Assembly: GCA_038093515.1 (NCBI GenBank)
Contig: JBBPSI010000020.1
Location: 1 to 64,000, forward strand
Source: Butyriboletus loyo
Lineage: Eukaryota; Basidiomycota; Agaricomycetes; Boletales; Boletaceae
Length of the DNA stretch: 64,000 bases
Direction of reading: 5' to 3'
This document shows, piece by piece, positions 24,000 to 35,031 of this stretch (within the stretch, counting starts at the first letter, position 1; the number at the start of each line of letters is the position of its first letter). The notes under the pieces are model-generated. The model was not told where the DNA came from and ran no database searches. It worked only from the letters and a program-made list of their open reading frames with translations. Made by a program: the position numbers and the translations under genes.

Positions 24000-24589
24000 C
24001 GTGGTGGCATTGCGTGCTTTGCGAGCACTCTACTCCGGTGTGGCACTGCTGAACGATTTTGATCTAGCGGTGGTCTTTGGACATGACTGGACCATGGGCA
24101 CGGAGCGCACCGGGCACCATGCCCATGCTGTTCATGGCCCTTGACCTCTTGGATTCCATCGTCGACGATACTCCTTTCACCCACCACCACCAATTCGACG
24201 CGGAATCGTTCATCTGGGCACTTGCTTACGTCTCGCTCCGCTACGATCGCGCAGGGAACGTAAGCCACAGTGCTGGCAGCAGTAAAGTGAAATGCTGGCA
24301 GCGAGCGGCGCCCGAAGCGGTCAAGGCAGCCAAACCTGATTTTTTGATGTCGACGAGTAAAAACTTGACCATCAGTCTCCCGGGGAACAAGCCTGCTTGG
24401 ACGGCGGCATTCTGGTGTGTTTTCGAACTTTACGATTTGTTCCACGAGCGAAATGTGCAAGCGGGGAAGCACATTGAACAGTCGCCCAGACAACAGGTTC
24501 GTTCCCACTGTCCTTTTGATTGTAAAAGGCTTTTGAAGTCATGGTACGAGCGCCTCGTGAAGCTGGATAAGGCAGTACCACCTCTGTAA
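24000..24589 (+). pseudogene. FunK1-type fungal protein kinase C-terminal relic
   Basis: FunK1 is a large basidiomycete kinase family. In one frame about 24030-24100 gives GVALLNDFDLAVVFGHDW, with DFD equivalent to the kinase DFG region, and ERTG. The next block TMPMLFMALDLLD, then DAESFIWALAYVSLRYD, lies in another frame, so there is at least one frameshift at about 24105. The C-terminal tail runs to the stop at 24589. No N-terminal lobe or catalytic loop was found upstream. A decayed, truncated copy. Confidence 0.7.
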
Positions 24590-24889
24590 ATGTAGTCATA
24601 GTATACAATAGAATTAGAATTACTGTAATTGCAGTTCGTTATGCATCTCAATCATTGTCTGAGCCCCTGTGAAAACGACATAGTGAGCACCGAGTACTTG
24701 AGTGCTCCATGGTTAGGAAGTTGAAGGTATGGAACATGTCAGAACGGGTGCATGGATGGTTGGAGTGAGCGAGTCAGAAGAACTCACTTGGGAAGGCTCG
24801 AGTTCCCTCAGCACACGAGCCCTTGGGGGCTGAGATTAGTCTGGTCACCAGACTAGGCTGAGATCGCGACATTACCCCCCGCTCGAGAT
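24590..24889. other. Intergenic spacer between kinase and Gypsy relics
   Basis: No gene or repeat recognised in these 300 bases apart from possible unrecognised transposon tail sequence. Confidence 0.35.
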
Positions 24890-25575
24890 CGCGTCTCGCG
24901 ATCGCCTGGCTGTTATTCCAAGGGAACATACCAACCAGGGATGTGGGTCGGTCGAGCGAAGCTTTCGAGTAAGCGAAAATGGAGATGCATGGTGGGGGTA
25001 GGACGTGGCGGTGGTTTGGCAGAATGAGCGCGATGAAAATCAGCGATGGCTTCACGAGCGTGAGTGAGTTCCGAGGCCTCTTTCCGCTCCCGCTCGTCAC
25101 GAGGAAACCCCCCAACGGATAAGGTATCCGAGATGATTTCGACGAAGACGGGAATCTAATATTCCCTCCACTTCCTGTTCTTCGACACCTTCAATCAAGT
25201 CGGGTAGAGGCGGAGGAGGTCGTATTTGGGACGGGAATTGGGGAGGAATACATATATGGATCAACTTGGTGCGTATTCGTTGAAGATGGGGTAAATAGAT
25301 TCAAGTTTGAACGCGCTTTCTCTGTGCTTCGAGTGCTGATGACGACGAACGGACCGTACCGTTTGTCGTCGAGTTTTCGTGTCGGTCGGTCCGAGATGAT
25401 GCGAGTGGGTGGCTTCTAGTCATTCGGCCAAATCAGATTGGTGATAGTCTGTGAACACACACACACGAAGATAATGCTCGATTTCCTGATTGAGTCGTTC
25501 AATTTGTCCATCGGTCTGTGGATGATATACAGTACTACTAGTAGCGTTGGAAGTGACACCGAGTTGCCAGGAGGC
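24890..25575 (-). pseudogene. Ty3/Gypsy chromovirus integrase-chromodomain relic
   Basis: On the minus strand: STVYHPQTDGQIERLNQEIE (end of the integrase catalytic core), then after an in-frame stop and frame changes KLDDKRYGPFVV and IYPIFNEYAPS (integrase C-terminal region), then RPPPPLPDLIEGVEEQEVEG, SRLRRNHLGYLIRWG (first half of a chromodomain) and HAREAIADFHRAH. The order is that of a chromovirus Pol 3' end. Stops and frameshifts make it dead. It lies directly downstream of the dipeptidase gene. Confidence 0.85.
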
Positions 25576-25919
25576 CGCAAGACGAGTCGAAATAATCAAG
25601 ATCCAGGCAAACGTGAACATCCAAGTCCACAAACAGGACGGTCCAATGTCGACAGTTTTGTCCAATACGGTTAGTAATAATGGGGCAAAAGGGGGGAACC
25701 CAAAAAACTGAAACTGAAACTTGTTTTGGAACAATTCGAAGGCACGCGACCCATGAATGTCACATGGATCTCCGGAGTCACCGTGCATGTTGGTGTTCAA
25801 TTTCCAACTATCATATTCTTCGAGGTAAAAGTACAACACATTCGTGGCAGGCACAAGTTTGTTATGATGCCATCGAGACATTTGGTTTCTGATATCCAAA
25901 ACAACGATACAAGGGTCCA

Positions 25920-28061
25920 TCACATCTTCTTGCCAGTGGCTTTCTCGACTTTAGCGACTTCATACAGGTACGATCCGAACACCTTTGTCTGAGAAAATGC
26001 AAGGGTGGGGAACGAAGACGGAGTGACATTTCAGTCGCATCAACATATGATACGGTGGAATCGACGAAGAATAGGACTTACCCCTTTTGAATAGTTATCC
26101 ACGTCGATCTTCTCGCTCAAGGAACTAGAAAGGTAGGGAAAGCACCGGACGCATTGGTACATGTCCGCCCATTGAGTCGTGGAATGATCAAGCTTACTGG
26201 GCACCATCGTCCGATCTACCCATTGGCAGCAGCAACACGTTTGTATCTAGTTCTTCCTGCAAAAGGAGCGCTAGCGGGATACTACCTCCCTCGCGCGTAT
26301 AGTCCGGGGCGAGGGTCGTCCCGTGAACGGTCTGGGAAAAAACAAAAATAATAGTGATGATAGTTTAATGGGCAGGTCTTGAGGGCATCCACAGAAACCC
26401 GCGGGAGGGACACGAACCTGTGTAGCGGCATCCGCAGCCTGGAAGTTCCAGCTATCCTTGTTACCTACCCAAGGTAGGCCTCCAGCTTCGTAGCTCACAT
26501 TCATCGTGTTCTTTGACTTTAGCTTTGCAAATTCGGCGTCGAGGAAGTTTTTGACGAGTTGTTCGATTATCTCAGGCGTTTGTGGGTCCACGAGGCTGTC
26601 GGGGTGTGTGTGATTATGGTAAGCTCGAGTGTCGACGTCGAGATAGTAGGAGGCAGGAACGTGTCCAATCTGCGAACAATTGTGGCTTACCGGAGACTGA
26701 ACCTCCCATTGATTTGGTGGGGAATGACCGTTAGCGTCCCATTCTGATCAAATGCCCCTTTGATGCCATGGATAGAAAGTGATGGATAACGCATCCGCCC
26801 CATCAACAGTTCGGCCGGGACCTCGGACAACCCGACCTAGTAATCATTTGATTAACTGAGTTGAATGATAGTGCAGCAAAATGGTATACGTGCATTATTA
26901 CCTGTATCCTTCACGAGATCGTCGACCGTGTAGTGTATTTTTTCATACTCCTGCCTAGATCCCGGCGGTGATGGTGTGACTAGAAATGGAAGCAAGAATA
27001 AAGGCAGCCTCACCTCTCTTCCTCTGTCGGCGGATCAACCAGAGTCTCAACGCCAGGGATAGTGATCAGACCACTCGGTTCTACCAGTTTCGCGAGCAGC
27101 TTGATCATGTCTGTCATGGGCTCGTGGATCATTCGTCCGTATATCCCAGAGTGGAGGTCGTCCTTGGCTCCCGTAATATTGATGCTAAAGTAGGCGATAC
27201 CTCGGACGCCATAGGTGAGCGTTGGACGATAGGTGGTGAGCCAGTAGTTGTCCGTCTTTCAGCGAGTAGTGGTCAACAGGAGCACGCAAAACAACGGAGG
27301 AAGTGTCCCCGAGATACCCACAATACAAACACAGTCAACCCCGGCAAAGAACCCTTGTTCTCCTTTTGCCGCCTCTTGTTTGATCCATTCGTCGAGTCCG
27401 ACGCTCCCGCTCTCCTCCATACCTTCAAACAGGAAGCGGACGTTGACGGGGAGCGCCAAGCCAAGCTTTTGATGCGCTTCGAGGACATTGAGCCATCCCA
27501 TGACGGGACCTTTGTCGTCCGTAGAACCGCGACCCACAAGCTTATCCGTATTACCTTCCTGGACGCGTGTGAGATGAAACGGGTCGGGCGATTCAGGGTT
27601 TTGCTCTTGCCAACGAGTCGGGTCGGCCTGTGGTCGTAATGGGTAAATACTAGTCTGCTCTCGCGTATTGGCGAGTCGACGAGGGGCACTTACAGGCTGA
27701 ACATCATAGTGCCCATAAATGAACACTGTCTTCCGATTGCTGTCGGTGCCAAGGCGCCCGGCGACGAGCGGTGGAAGTTGCAGAGGGGGGTTGGTGTCTG
27801 GTTGATTTCCGAGCTCAATAAGTTGCGTATCCGTCACGCCAACTGAAATGAGTTGCTCTTGCAACCAGGTACCCATGGCTCGGACGTCCGGGCGGCGATC
27901 TGAGTCACCGCTCACACTAAGAGGCGACAAGGGAAGTGGGTGGTGCTAGCCCGATGAGGAACAACCTACCTTGGGTGTGATACAGCGACGGAGAGTCGAT
28001 TGACGAAACTGTCGACATTGGCATCGACGTAATTGAAGAATGCTTGTTGGTTGTCTGACAT
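25920..28061 (-). CDS. Cys-Gly metallodipeptidase (Dug1/CNDP2-like, M20 family)
   Basis: A zinc or manganese dipeptidase that cleaves Cys-Gly and other dipeptides in cytosolic glutathione turnover. Start 28061 gives [19 protein letters not shown]. Metal-site blocks are in order: [21 protein letters not shown] and EGMEESGS; next [18 protein letters not shown], the lid segment DDLHSGIYG, later [14 protein letters not shown] and [12 protein letters not shown]. The apparent stop after GA is removed by an intron at about 26196-26130. The last exons give [14 protein letters not shown] and [20 protein letters not shown], stop at 25920. About 12 exons, all blocks present, so probably functional. Its 3' end abuts the Gypsy relic. 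Confidence 0.92.
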
Positions 28062-28423
28062 GGTTGCGAGCTGATCTGTGAGGTTGCAGAGGTAGGGGTT
28101 GGATATCGAGTCTGGTAAAATCGACACAGGAAGGAGGGGGTATTTATACCATTTCTCCTTCTACACATCGTTACAAAACCCACTGACCTTCGAAGTATAG
28201 GTGTCCATTTTTTAATAACGAAATCAGGGTCGTAAAGCACCCCCCTTGTGACATTATATTGCATTGCATTGCTTAGACTCGATGATGGCAAGCTGGAGCC
28301 TGGACCGCAGAAAATGTGCCATACTATACCCGCAAAAGCTATTGAAAACTGAATAAGGTCACCAAGCCGTGACCCCGTTCCAGCACGTGTTCCCGTAAGC
28401 CTTCGGAAATATGTAATCTGTGC
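28062..28423. other. Upstream region of the dipeptidase
   Basis: No gene. Presumably contains the dipeptidase promoter. A TGCATTGCATTGC motif lies at 28259-28271. No other signal assigned. Confidence 0.35.
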
Positions 28424-28627
28424 CTTCAGAAGAAGCCACGCAACACACGGGTAGTGCAGTTAACGGCACGATATAGAATCGATAGTGTTGCATCATGTCA
28501 TGGTATGACCCTAGCGATCGCTATCGCAGTTGTCTCTTTCCCTATTTCAGCCCCGTCATACTGGAGAATCGGAGAATCGAACGTACCGGGAGATCAAGAC
28601 GCCCTCAGAAACGTAAAGATGGAAGCT
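28424..28627. repeat. Dispersed repeat, copy 2
   Basis: Second copy of the 20357-20549 repeat, same orientation, with a short tandem duplication of GGAGAATC near 28561-28576 that copy 1 lacks. Non-coding. Confidence 0.7.
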
Positions 28628-29782
28628 CCAGGTTGCGGGGAAATGAGTCTCGAGCCCCTGAATGCAGTGATATCACAGCCTGGAGGTAAACATTCTGATC
28701 GGCGAACAACGAAGCGAAATAATACCGGTTAGTCAGTACCGTCGGAGCATTCTAGAAAAGACGGGGCACGTTGATGGCGTCGAAAGATAAATCTAACCCC
28801 AACTTGGCACCGCATCAACTCAACACGGGAGCTTGGTCTTCGTGCAACTTTAGGCCACAAGGTTTTGGGGTCGCTCCGCGCGCAATTACATACAAGTCGG
28901 ATCAAACAAGGTTCTCCGCTGGTATTGCACCCTTGTAACCCAAACCTGACCCACTACTTCTGTCGTCAAAGTGAAACTCTTCCAAACAATTGACACTGAA
29001 AGTGCCCCTCGATGTCGATGTACGGAATACAACTTTCCAAAAAATCGCGACACGGCCCGAGATTCTGTTTCGGATAGCTTGATACTGTATGATGTATTTG
29101 ATCTCCCAGGATTTTGGTGGGACTTGAATTCGGCACTTGGTACATTCCTTCCTTGACCTAGGTTTGTGGTGAATGTAAGTGTAGGCCTACGGGATTTAAG
29201 CTATGAGGCGAACATAGCATCATGATGCTGTACCGAATTGAAAGGACGGTGCTGATGATGACATGTATTTGGCCAAAGCAAGGTGCGATCACGTGATAAT
29301 TACCAGATTAAGCATACTCCTGTCCGTGAGAAATTCACACAACTATGTGGCTTTCCAGCACAAGTTGAATATCCCGTTCATTCTAGAAAAGTTTACGAAC
29401 GGTCGGCGTAGCCTCTCTCATAACTGCTTTCATCTTCTACCTGTCAATATCTGCCTTCAAAAGAGCTCTTCCCCTCTTGTTGGCCGGTATCGTCGCGTGG
29501 ACTTGAAAACTTATTTCTGTGAGAATTGTCGAGATGTGTGCATGGTTACTGACGCTCTTCCGTAGGTAACTTTAGGCCGATGTATCTTTGAACCCTTATC
29601 GTCCCTGGCGTGAACCCAAAATACATCTCTGCACACTACTTATCTTCCTGGCCATGGTACCCGCTGACCCGTCATGCTTTCGATCACTGATAACCCGGAA
29701 AAAAGTATCTCCGAACCCCAGTACTTGAAGGCGGCTCTGAGTGAGATACCAGCCCCCACCGCATTCCAGTACTCAGCTCAAC
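28628..29782. other. Intergenic region upstream of the amidase
   Basis: No gene could be supported; short open frames show no family motifs. The amidase promoter must lie in the last few hundred bases. Confidence 0.4.
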
Positions 29783-32053
29783 ATGACGTCGCTTATGCAT
29801 CTAGTTACTTGGATATGTGCTGGCCTCTTCTTAACTCATTCGTACTTCGTGTCAGCCACCGCCACAACGCCCCTACCAGATCTTTATGAGGCATCGTTGA
29901 CAGAACTTCAAGCCGGGTTGACTTCTGGCCAGTTTAATAGTGTAGATTTGATCAAGGTACGTCCGTTCACGCCTTCTGGATATAGGCGATGATTGCGTCG
30001 TGTGGTGCTGGAGGCTGATCGCGTCATGGATAACAATAAACAGGCGTATTTTGCACGAATCGACGAAGTAAATCTTCAGGGACCTGCCTTGCGTGCTGTG
30101 ATTGAGACAAACCCGTCTGCTCTTGGCGAGGCCGCCGCGCTGGACCATGAGCGCAGTCTCTACGGTTCCCGGGGTGCGCTCCACGGTATTCCAGTTCTCG
30201 TAAAAGACAACATCGGAACTGTTGCTTGCGAGGGTATCACCTTTTTCGAAATGTCGATGAATCGAGTCTGATTGCCTGGATCCCAGGCATGAATACGACT
30301 GCTGGAAGTTATACCCTTTTGAAATCAATCATTCCCGAGGATGCTGGCGTTGTAAAAAGATTGCGTCAAGCTGGTGCCGTCATTCTCGGTTAGCCTTCTT
30401 CGCCAGTAGTCATGAGATTCGCTCTATCTGAAATACCCGAACTAACAGGAAAAGCAAACCTATCCGAGTGGGCTCATTTTAGGGGGAACATCGCATCAGG
30501 ATGGTCGGGACGTGGCGGGCAATGCACGAATGCCTACTTTCCGAATGCTGACCCTTGCGGGTCTTCGTCTGGCTCGTCCGTTGCCTCTTCGATTGGCCTG
30601 ACGGCTGTAGCGCTTGGGTACGCTTTGGCCCATTCTCGCGCCCATAAGCCTCTCATGCGATCATAGGACGGAAACTGATGGAAGCATTATATGTCCTGCT
30701 AACCAAAATAACCTTGTTGGTATTAAACCAACAGTTGGCCTTACCTCTCGGGCTGGAGGTGAGTGCCTATCTCTTCAGAGTCACTTGCCTTGACCCTCTT
30801 TACAGTTATACCTATCTCTGAGCATCAAGATACTGTCGGCCCTCTCACTCGTTCCATGACCGATGCTGCCATTGTCCTTTCCGTCATCGCTGGCCCCGAC
30901 CCGAATGACAACTTCACGCTCGCACAACCCACTCCTGTTCCTGACTACACGATGGCACTCAGTAACTCGTCTCTAGTCGGAAAGCGCATCGGAGTGCCCC
31001 GCGCCGTGTTCTTGAACGATTCGATGACTGGAAACGACCCTTACGTCAATGTCATATTTGAGCAGGCCCTCGAGACTCTCAAAGAGCTCGGTGCGACGAT
31101 CATAGACCCCGCAGATCTTCCCTCTGCATACGATATTTACAACTCAAACAACGAAACGGTAGTTTTGGCAACGGACTTCAAGGTATGTCGTGTGGTGGAT
31201 ACGGATTGCATGGGTCGTTTCGTATACGACAAACTTGTATAGGTCCAACTCGACGCGTGGTTCAATGGCCTCATCGCCAACCCCTCGGGCGTCACATCCC
31301 TGGCTGATGTTATCACGTTCGACAATGCCAATCCGACTTTGGAAGAACCCTCTGGCTACGCGGACCAATCGACGTGAGTGCCCTGTTTATACAGTACATT
31401 TTCGGTGCCACCCGAGCGCAACCTTGACCACGTCTGACCTACTGTATTCCTACAGTCTGATCTCGTCCGAGGCCACGACTGGTTTCAACGCATCCTACTA
31501 CCAATCGCTCGCGTTCGACAAGGAACTCGGTGCAACAAACGGCATCGACGCAGCACTGGAAATGTATTCATTGGATGCCCTCGTCCTGCCCTCTCCAGGA
31601 TTCGTCACAGTCCCAGCCGGTAAGTTCCCCCGTCATCGCACCGTTGTCGTTGTCCATCATGCTCATCACCTGTATGGTGCCCAGCCATCGCCGGCTACCC
31701 CATCGTCACCGGTATGTTCCCCATTCCCGTTCCCACCCCCTTTTCCGTCTTTGATCCTCGTTCTCGATCGATCATCTCCTGACTGCTACCTGTGCTACCC
31801 GACAGTTCCCCTTGGGTTCTACCCCGACAACGTCACCATTGCAAGTACAGGTCCCGGTACCGTATATCCAGCACCGGGTGTGCCCATCGGGCTTTCCTTT
31901 TTCGGCACGGCGTGGAGCGAGTACGAGCTCGTTGGGTTTGGATATGCGTATGAGCAGCGGACGCAGACGCGTCTTCAACGTTTGGCGTATCCAGCTGCCA
32001 TCCCGACGACGCAGCTTGCGGACGTGATAGGTTCAGGTTCGGGCTCATTGTGA
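29783..32053 (+). CDS. Secreted amidase (amidase-signature family)
   Basis: Amidase-signature enzymes hydrolyse amide bonds with a Ser-cisSer-Lys triad. Start 29783 ([17 protein letters not shown]) gives a signal peptide ending near ATATTPLP. Family blocks after splicing: [16 protein letters not shown] (catalytic Lys), [31 protein letters not shown], then [20 protein letters not shown] (catalytic serines) with [38 protein letters not shown] and [20 protein letters not shown]. The C-terminal part has [14 protein letters not shown] and [15 protein letters not shown]. Stop at 32053. All introns close in frame, so it looks intact. The substrate is unknown; fungal secreted relatives are poorly studied. 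Its 3' third is duplicated at 33881-34590. Confidence 0.9.
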
Positions 32054-32929
32054 GTCGAGGCCATTGCATTGGTGTTATAGGTCGGTCGGTCGTCCAAGGT
32101 CTTGCAAGGTGTGACGTGTGCATGTCATACCTATGATAGGTTGGTTTGATGTCTTTGTCCTGTACTTTGCTCTATCGATAGTACGTCAAGTGTTAATGTT
32201 TTTAAAGTCGAACGGAGCAGGCTGAGACAAGATTGCAAGCCAGGCGACGACTCAGATTCAGCAATCATGACTGCTTAAATCCTTAAATCTGCTGGACTCG
32301 TTGACCATGGTCCGTTTGCGCCGCATACATTGTGGATGGTTCAACCTCTTCAACCCCTCGACTACCGAAGTCTTGAAGTTTCAATCCGGCCACCCTTATT
32401 TAATTCATTCCTGTTATTAAGTGCGTAGTACAGGTGCATGTCGTTTAATATGTGAATGTCTCTCTTTGCAAGCTTGCAGATTGTAACAAACCTCTATCTA
32501 CTTGACCTGCAGGTGCGAGTGTGTTCCATGCCGAAACTCAGGGACAAAGCGTATCTGGAGGATCGAATTTGTGAGTAGATCCCTGAAATACATTCGCTAC
32601 ACATGGCAAGTGACAGGGCATAACAGCACGAGACTGGCGTGTATCTCAGTTCTAATTGTGATTTTACCTCAAATATCCTGACGGGGTTACTGTCAACGCG
32701 TGTGCAGATTGAAGACGGAACGCCGTTCAAGCTCAAGACCCATTGAGACAGCTCCGCTTACGTCCCTCGAGTCGATCGAAAGCTGAGGAATGTGAACGCC
32801 GTGTCCACAGTGATCAGATTTCCCTCTCTCTCACCCTATTTCCTCTGCCATCCCACTCAACCTACTACGAAATCCTCATTTACTCGCATCCGTCGTACTT
32901 CAGTCATAGCGAGTCGCGCTCGTAGCACC
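32054..32929. other. Intergenic; amidase 3' flank
   Basis: 32054-32270 is also present downstream of the amidase fragment at 34364-34590, showing that the duplication extended past the gene. The rest has no recognised content. Confidence 0.45.
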
Positions 32930-33775
32930 ATCTCGAAGAGGTTCCCGCGATTTCGAGTTTTCGTTATTGCACGAGCCAATTCTGGCAAAACCACACTGCT
33001 CCAAAGAGTTTTGCAAGACGACCGAATCCCCAATCGTTCGCGATCAGAATGGCGAAAAGGTCGCTGGTAGGTCACTTTTGTTAAATTGACCATTGTACAC
33101 TAATGGATCCTGTCAGATCGACGCCGATATAATGGGGATTGAGGGGGTGGGTCTTCCGTGCTATCAGCACACCATTTCTGACGACAGATTACAGCGTGGC
33201 GAGCATGACATCGAGCATGAAATCTCGTTCGCAAGCAATTACCGTTTTGTATTCCATGATTCCCGTGGTTTCGAGGCTGGTAGCGAGGACGCACTTTAAA
33301 AGGTTCAATCATTCATCGAGCAACGTGCCAGGGAGCAGAAGATGGGAAATCGCCTGCATGCAATATGGTTTAAGCATACGTAGCACTGTTATTTGATGCC
33401 CATTCTAATGTTATTCATGATAGGTACTGCATTCCGATGAGTGAACATTGCAGGCCAATTACAGTGGCTGAAGAAGCCTTCTTCTCCAAGTGTGGCACTG
33501 AAAGTGGTAAGAGATAATACTATTATGATGGTTATTGACTGAGCTTGTGAAAAAGTGCCAGTAATTGCTGTCTTCACGAAGTTTGATGCATTACATACAA
33601 CTGCATTTGGTGAGCTGGTAGAACAAGAGATGGTGCATGAAGAAGCACTAGCTATGTGTCCCAAGCTGCAGAAGAGATGTTTCAGAAGAATGATTACTAT
33701 GGTATGTTGCAGGCAATGGAGTTTCCTCCAACGGGGTTTGTTTGCATGGGGAGTGAGTGGGTTTGTTTTGTAATG
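32930..33775 (+). pseudogene. P-loop GTPase (basidiomycete G-domain family), broken
   Basis: The order of blocks is that of a basidiomycete G-domain family: VIARANSGKTTLLQRV (P-loop), a GEHDIEHEISFAS segment, FVFHDSRGFEAGSEDAL (G3, DxxG), then KVQSFIEQRARE, RYCIPMS, ITVAEEAFFSKCGT and VPVIAVFTKFDALHTTAFGE (G4, TKFD). A TAA in frame after SEDAL (33297-33299) and several frame changes, not all explained by introns, indicate a pseudogene. It lies between the amidase and its truncated copy. Confidence 0.75.
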
Positions 33776-33880
33776 GTATAAATCTTGACTAAACATTGTT
33801 CATGGCATGCATGAAGAGCAGGTGCATCAGGAAAAAAGGGCTGTGCTATGTCATACTATGTAGTGTGTATAGTAATGGTA

Positions 33881-34590
33881 GGTCGTTTCATATACGACTA
33901 ACTTGTGCATGTCCAGCTCGACGCGTGGTTCAATAGCCTCATCAGGTGACCAACCTCTCGGGCGTCACATCACTGGCTGATGTTATCACGTTCGAGATGT
34001 CAATTCGACTTTGGAAGAATCCTCGGGCTTCACGGACCAATCGATATGAATGTCCTGTTTATACCGTGCATTTTCCGTGCCAACCAAGCCAATCTTGACC
34101 ACGTCTGGCCTACTGTATTCCTACAGTCTGATCGCGTCCGAGGCCACGACTGGTTTCAACGCATCCTACTACCAATCGCTCGCGTTCGATAAAGAACTCA
34201 GAAGTGTATTTGTTGGGTGCCCTCGTCCTGCCCTCTCCGGGATTCGTCACAGTCCCTCTTCAGTGTTTGGCGTATCCAGCTGCCATCCGGACGACGCAGC
34301 TTGCGGACGTATAGGTCCAGGTCCAGGTCCAGGTCCAGGTTCAGGTTCATTGTGAGTCGAGCCCCATCGCATCGGTGTCATAGATTGGTCGGTCGGTCGG
34401 TCGTCCAAGGTCTTGATGCACGCGTGCATATCATACCTATGATAGGTTGGTTTGACGTCTTTGTCCTGTACTTTGCTCTATCGGTAGTACTCGGTAGTAC
34501 TACTAGTGCCCAGCGTTTATGTTTTTTAGAGGTCGAGCGGAAACGGCCTGAGACGGGATTGCAAGCCAGGCGACTGCTCGGATTCAGCAA
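33881..34590 (+). pseudogene. Truncated copy of the amidase 3' end
   Basis: Matches about 31180-32270 in order, with an internal deletion: the LDAWFN segment, [10 protein letters not shown], the intron before [20 protein letters not shown] (here [20 protein letters not shown]), the VLPSPGFVT segment, then LAYPAAI and the downstream non-coding flank. Most of the [10 protein letters not shown] to EQRTQTR section is missing, and a stop interrupts the first exon. Intron sequence is retained, so it was made by DNA duplication. Confidence 0.85.
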
Positions 34591-35031
34591 GAGATATGTA
34601 CAACGCCCAACTCACATCGATGCGGGGACGACTCGGAGTGCATCTTGGACGTTGTCTACGTCGACACGCCTCCCCTGGGAGCACCAAGGCAACGGATTCG
34701 GTCTCGACGTCCCCAGTGCCGATCTTAGCCAGAAACACACACATAAAAGATCGACCCGGCTGAAACCGAATCACACCGTACCGAAAACATCAAAATCAAA
34801 CACGATGGGTATTACCGAACACAAATGACGAGGACGATTACAAGCACAAACTGTGACGAAAAGAAAAAGAAAACAGAGATATTATCCACAACAAATGATA
34901 TCGTACCAAAACCGGATGAAACTATTCTAGCGACGAGTGACACTGCGCCATAGATCAACGACGTAAGTGCTCGTCGTGTGGAAAACAGACCCTCTGCCAT
35001 TATCCCCGGGCCCCGGCAGAGTCGGTCCTAG
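34591..35031. other. Intergenic region
   Basis: No gene recognised. It lies between the amidase relic and the 3' end of the minus-strand coiled-coil gene and probably carries that gene's 3' UTR. Confidence 0.4.

Noticed and set aside
25420..25923. 167-codon minus-strand open frame as a single gene starting MMDPC
   Set aside because: Its first part overlaps the end of the dipeptidase and has no motif; only the last third is Gypsy integrase. It is an accidental joining of 3' UTR with a relic.
26194..26196. Premature stop in the dipeptidase after GRSDDGA
   Set aside because: It lies at the first bases of an intron (GTAAGC donor): splicing restores [14 protein letters not shown] and the expected C-terminus.
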